This document shows positions 59,064 through 64,000 of a stretch of DNA of 64,000 bases, piece by piece (the first letter of the stretch is position 1; every line of letters begins with the position of its first letter). Under the pieces are notes generated by a model. The model did no database searches and was not told the DNA's origin. It saw nothing but the letters and a program-made list of their open reading frames with translations. This DNA comes from Pseudomonadota bacterium. Lineage in GTDB: Bacteria; Pseudomonadota; Alphaproteobacteria; Rhizobiales; Tepidamorphaceae. Location of the stretch: positions 3,319-67,318 of the forward strand of contig JAEWYT010000049.1 of assembly GCA_023458595.1 (NCBI GenBank). Direction: 5' to 3'. A program made the translations under genes and the position numbers.

Positions 59064-60205
59064 CCGGCCGCAAGCACGACTTCCCCGAGGATCACCAGGA
59101 CTTCGAAGTCGCCGGCCGCCTCACCATCGACCTCGGCGCCATCAAGGCGAACTGGATGGCGCTCGCCCGCCGGGCCGAGCCCGCCGAGACTGCCGCCGTC
59201 GTCAAGGCGGACGCTTACGGCCTCGGCATCGAGCGCGTCGTGCCCGCGCTCGCGGAGGCGGGATGCCGGACGTTCTTCGTCGCGATCCTGTCGGAAGCCC
59301 GTCGCGTGCGCGCCGTCGCTCCCGACGCGACCGTCTACGTGCTCGAGGGGCTTGCCTACGGGGCGGCGTCCGTGTTCCGCGACTTCGCGCTGCGCCCGGT
59401 GCTCGGCAGCCTCGAGGAGATCGACCACTGGGCCGCGCACTGTCGCGAATGGGGAAAGCCCCTGCCGGCCGCGATCCATGTCGACACGGGCATGACCCGG
59501 CTCGGCCTGACGCCCGACGAGGCGAAGGCGCTCTATGACGATCCATCGCATTTCGACCACTTCCGCCTCGCGCTGGTGATGAGCCACCTCGCCTGCGCCG
59601 ATACGCCGGACCACCCGCTGAACCGCGAGCAGATCAGGCGGTTCGGGGAACTGCGCAAACACCTGCCCGACGCACCCGCCTCGCTCGCCAACTCGGCCGG
59701 GACGATCCTCGGCGGCGATTACCGGTTCGATCTGGCGCGGCCCGGCGTCGCGATCTACGGCGGCCGCGCCGTCGAGGGCATCCCCAATCCGATGCGTCCC
59801 GTCGTCACCGTCGAGGCGCGCGTCATCCGCATCCGCGAGGCGGCGGCCGGAACGCCTGTCGGCTACGGGGCGGCCGAGACGCTGAAACGCGACAGCCGGC
59901 TCGCGATCCTCTCGGCGGGCTACGCCGACGGCTATCTGCGCGCCGCCGGATCGTCGGACGAGCGCAGGGGCGCGGAGGCCACCATCAACGGCAGGCCCGC
60001 CCCGGTGATCGGACGCATCTCGATGGACCTGATCGCCGTCGACATCACCGATTTCGCCGAAAATGACGTCAAAACAGGCGATTACGTTGAATTGCTCGGA
60101 GACCGATTCACGGTCGACGACCTCGCGGAAAGGGCCGGCACGATCGGATACGAGGTGCTCACCAACCTCGGCCGGCGCTTCCGGCACGTCGTGAAGGGGG
60201 GCTGA
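59060..60205 (+). CDS. alr: alanine racemase
   Basis: 381 aa. PLP enzyme making D-alanine for peptidoglycan. PLP lysine K49 in VVKADAYGLG; the second base, Tyr, lies in the GYGAAETLKR region; LSAGYADGYLRA and GRISMDLIAVDIT are typical. An extra ~20 N-terminal residues precede the family start (VAGRLTIDLGAIKANW). Coupled to dnaB; one nt separates its stop from the radA GTG. Confidence 0.96.
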
Positions 60206-60206
60206 G

Positions 60207-61598
<1,392 letters not shown>

Positions 61599-61648
61599 GG
61601 CGACGGCTGGGGATTGCGCGCGCGACGCGTTTGCGCCATCTCGAAATT

Positions 61649-61665
61649 CGGCGTAATTAACGCCG
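61649..61665 (+). other. small palindromic hairpin in the radA-cvpA gap
   Basis: CGGCGT, loop AATTA, ACGCCG, 29 nt before the cvpA start. Could be an operator or a weak mRNA stem; the 95-nt gap has nothing else clear. Confidence 0.3.
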
Positions 61666-61693
61666 GCTCGCGCAACGGAGGCTCCCCGCGAAA

Positions 61694-62374
61694 ATGGTGA
61701 TTACGGGGCTCGATTTCATAGTCGTGGCGATCATGCTGATCTCGGCGCTGCTCGCGATGGTGCGCGGGCTGACGCGCGAGGTGCTGTCGATCGCCTCCTG
61801 GGTGGTCGCCGCGGGCACCACGCTCTACTTCTTCCCGCGCTTCCAGAGCGACGTGCGCGGGATGCTGCAGCCCAACTGGCTCGCCGACATCTCGCTGGCA
61901 GTCGGCATCTTCGTGATCACGCTGATCGTGGTCTCGTTCATCACGATGCGGATCTCGGATTTCATCCTCGACAGCCGGATCGGGGCACTCGACCGGACGC
62001 TCGGATTCATTTTCGGGCTGTTCAGGGGTCTACTTATCGTCGTGATCGCCTATATGTTCCTGGCCTGGCTCGTGCCGATCGAGAACCAGCCCAACTGGAT
62101 CCGCGACGCCCGTTCGGCGCCGATCCTGAAGCAGACCGGCGACGCGATCATCGCGCTGCTGCCCGAGGATCCGGAGAAAGCGATCCTCGACAAGCTGCGC
62201 AAGCACGAGGACACAGGCGAGGAAGCGCCCGCGCCCGAGGGCGACGATGCTACCGGCGACGGGGCCACCGGCGACGGGGCGACAGGGAGCGGCGAACAGG
62301 ACCAGAGCTATCAGCCCACCGAAAGGCAGGGCCTCAACCAATTGCTCGACAGTACGCGTGGCGCCAACCAGTGA
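61694..62374 (+). CDS. cvpA: CvpA family membrane protein
   Basis: 226 aa. Four membrane helices in the first ~135 residues (LDFIVVAIMLISALLAMVRG, VLSIASWVVAAGTTLYFF, LAVGIFVITLIVVSFI and FGLFRGLLIVVIAYMFLAWL), then a cytoplasmic acidic tail. The family is linked to colicin V export and envelope homeostasis in E. coli; the exact role is unknown. The tail has a repeat DGATGDGATG, encoded by ACCGGCGACGGGGC at 62252 and 62267. Directly upstream of purF, as in E. coli. Confidence 0.9.
   Translation: MVITGLDFIVVAIMLISALLAMVRGLTREVLSIASWVVAAGTTLYFFPRFQSDVRGMLQPNWLADISLAVGIFVITLIVVSFITMRISDFILDSRIGALDRTLGFIFGLFRGLLIVVIAYMFLAWLVPIENQPNWIRDARSAPILKQTGDAIIALLPEDPEKAILDKLRKHEDTGEEAPAPEGDDATGDGATGDGATGSGEQDQSYQPTERQGLNQLLDSTRGANQ
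62252..62280 (+). repeat. 15-nt direct repeat in the cvpA tail
   Basis: ACCGGCGACGGGGC at 62252..62265 and 62267..62280, in frame, encoding TGDGA twice. Small tandem duplication in a disordered tail. Confidence 0.6.
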
Positions 62375-62423
62375 TGGTCTCCGGCGGGCACGCATACCGC
62401 GCGGAGCCGACCGGGAGCACCCG

Positions 62424-63902
62424 ATGAACCAGCCCGACGAGGGTCGAAACGCCGTCCGCGAGAATGCGAACGGCGATTTTCTGCGTGAAAAGTGCGGCGT
62501 CTTCGGCGTTTTCGGACATGCCGACGCCGCCGCGTTCGCGGCACTGGGGCTGCACGCCCTGCAGCACAGGGGCCAGGAGGCGGCAGGCATCGTCAGCTTC
62601 GACGGCCGGCATTTCCATTCCGAGCGGCGCATGGGGCTCGTCGGCGACCACTTCTCCAAGGCCGCCGTCATCGATCGGCTCGCCGGCGATTCCGCGATCG
62701 GCCACTGCCGCTACGCGACGACCGGCGACACGATCCTGCGCAACGTCCAGCCTCTCTACGCCGACCTCGCCGGCGGCGGCATCGCGGTCTGCCACAACGG
62801 CAACCTGACCAACGCGCTCACCCTGCGCCGGCAGCTCATACGCGACGGGGCGATCTGCCAGTCGACGTCCGACACCGAGGTGATCCTGCACCTGATCGCC
62901 CGCAGCCCCAAACAGAAGCTCGTCGACAAGTTCATCGACGCGCTGCGCCAGATCGAGGGCGCCTACTCGCTGGTGGCGCTCACCAACAAGAAGCTGATCG
63001 GCGCCCGCGACCCGCTCGGCATCCGGCCGCTGGTGCTCGGCGACCTGAACGGCACGCCGATCCTCGCCTCGGAGACCTGCGCCCTCGACATCATCGGCGC
63101 CCGCCACGTGCGCGACATCGAGAACGGCGAGGTGGTCGTGATCTCCCGGGACGGCGTCGAATCCCACAAGCCCTTCCCGCCGCAGAAGGCGCGGCCCTGC
63201 ATCTTCGAGTACATCTATTTCGCCCGGCCCGACTCCGTCGCCGGGGGAAAGAGCATCTACGAGGTGCGCAAGCGGATGGGCGCGGAACTCGCCGCCGAGC
63301 AGCCCGTGGCCGCCGACGTCGTGGTGCCGGTGCCCGATTCCGGGGTTCCCGCGGCGATCGGCTACTCGCAGGCGTCGGGCATGCCCTTCGAGCTCGGCAT
63401 CATCCGCAACCACTACGTCGGCCGCACCTTCATCGAGCCTACCCAGCAGATCCGGGCGTTGGGCGTCCGCCTGAAGCACAGCGCCAACCGCAGCCAGATC
63501 GCGGGCAAGCGCGTCGTGCTGATCGACGACAGCCTAGTGCGCGGCACGACCTCGGCGCGCATCGTGCAGATGATCCGCGAGGCGGGCGCGAAGGAAGTGC
63601 ACATGCGCATCGTCAGCCCGCCGATCACGCATCCGGACTATTACGGCATCGACATGCCGGAGAAGGAGAACCTGCTCGCCTCGCAGATGAGCCGCGAGGA
63701 GATGCGCACGTTCATCGGCGCGGACACTCTGGAGTTCCTTTCGGTCGACGGCATCTACCGGGCGATGGGCCACAACCGCCGCGATCCCGAGCACCCGCAA
63801 TACACCGACCACTACTTCACCGGCGACTATCCGACACCGCTGACGGACCTCGCCGCCGCCGAGCGCGACGAGCATCTTTCGCTGCTCGCCGAAACCGGCT
63901 AG
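62424..63902 (+). CDS. purF: amidophosphoribosyltransferase
   Basis: 492 aa. First committed step of purine synthesis: PRPP plus glutamine gives phosphoribosylamine. The N-terminal nucleophile C24 lies in REKCGVFGVFG after a short propeptide that is removed. Glutaminase domain (GLHALQHRGQEAAGI, HCRYATTG, VCHNGNLTN), then the PRTase domain with VLIDDSLVRGTTSARIVQ and VADVVVPVPDSGVPAA. GGGAG lies 6 nt before ATG 62424. With purM and purN, it is the third purine gene in the window, 33 kb away, in a different operon. Confidence 0.97.
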   Translation: MNQPDEGRNAVRENANGDFLREKCGVFGVFGHADAAAFAALGLHALQHRGQEAAGIVSFDGRHFHSERRMGLVGDHFSKAAVIDRLAGDSAIGHCRYATTGDTILRNVQPLYADLAGGGIAVCHNGNLTNALTLRRQLIRDGAICQSTSDTEVILHLIARSPKQKLVDKFIDALRQIEGAYSLVALTNKKLIGARDPLGIRPLVLGDLNGTPILASETCALDIIGARHVRDIENGEVVVISRDGVESHKPFPPQKARPCIFEYIYFARPDSVAGGKSIYEVRKRMGAELAAEQPVAADVVVPVPDSGVPAAIGYSQASGMPFELGIIRNHYVGRTFIEPTQQIRALGVRLKHSANRSQIAGKRVVLIDDSLVRGTTSARIVQMIREAGAKEVHMRIVSPPITHPDYYGIDMPEKENLLASQMSREEMRTFIGADTLEFLSVDGIYRAMGHNRRDPEHPQYTDHYFTGDYPTPLTDLAAAERDEHLSLLAETG

Positions 63903-63912
63903 TTCCGCTCGT

Positions 63913-64000
63913 ATGGAAAGACGTCTCGAAAGCCGCATCGCGGTCGTCACCGGTGCGTCGCGCGGCATCGGCCGCGCCGTCGCCGTCGCCCTCGCCCGCG
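63913..64000 (+). CDS. short-chain dehydrogenase, 5' part only
   Basis: The first 29 codons are visible: a start at ATG 63913 and the cofactor motif VVTGASRGIGRAVAVALAR, the Rossmann Gly-x3-Gly-x-Gly of SDR enzymes. The gene runs off the right edge. It follows purF by 10 nt, probably in the same operon. Which SDR it is cannot be told. Confidence 0.9.
   Translation, partial: MERRLESRIAVVTGASRGIGRAVAVALAR

Overview
This window looks like chromosome of a GC-rich alphaproteobacterium of the Hyphomicrobiales (Rhizobiales). That rests on protein families and gene order: aspS-rnd-ppx-ppk1-hdaA-AI-2E transporter-phosphatidyltransferase-DUF2066-purMN; pepA-holC beside lptF-lptG-lptD-surA-pdxA-rsmA; gmk-yicC-mltG-fabF-acpP-fabG-fabD; and rpsF-rpsR-rplI-dnaB-alr-radA-cvpA-purF. 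The genus cannot be fixed from sequence reading alone. Many genes start with TTG or GTG, and neighbours often overlap by 4 nt (GTGA, ATGA, TTGA).

Region 1 (1..5524) is the right end of an integrated phage-like element: an HK97-type major capsid protein, prohead protease and portal, in the reverse of the usual order. Two small tandem genes that resemble the SpoVG fold follow, then a small AlpA/excisionase-like HTH gene and a tyrosine integrase, all on the + strand. The element ends in a 3' fragment of a tRNA-Cys(GCA) gene (attR), so the intact tRNA-Cys should lie left of the window. No tail genes are seen between the head genes and the integrase. The part left of base 1 is not visible, so a capsid-forming satellite is possible but unproven.

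Region 2 (5525..15093) holds a small membrane protein, tRNA-Asn, a class I photolyase, a ceramidase-like membrane hydrolase, a CSS/EAL c-di-GMP phosphodiesterase, an LPS-type glycosyltransferase, the malic enzyme-phosphotransacetylase hybrid and AspRS (predicted non-discriminating). Region 3 (15094..29199) runs from an MFS transporter through rnd, ppx-ppk1, hdaA, an AI-2E family transporter and a CDP-alcohol phosphatidyltransferase to DUF2066 and purMN. A divergent FAD-oxidase/HxlR-regulator pair is inserted before purM.

Region 4 (29200..38485) is mixed: an orphan molybdopterin oxidoreductase, ndk, a DinB protein, two related small secreted proteins, an ABC-F ATPase, a methyltransferase, holC and pepA. 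Region 5 (38486..46490) is the outer-membrane biogenesis operon lptF-lptG-lptD-surA followed by pdxA and rsmA. Region 6 (46483..53015, minus strand) is the fatty-acid synthesis and cell-wall run fabD-fabG-acpP-fabF-mltG-yicC-gmk. Region 7 (53140..64000) has a Tat-lipoprotein nitroreductase, then rpsF-rpsR-rplI, cfa, dnaB-alr-radA, cvpA, purF and the start of a short-chain dehydrogenase cut by the window edge. No intergenic stretch exceeds 300 bases, no CRISPR array and no rRNA gene were seen.
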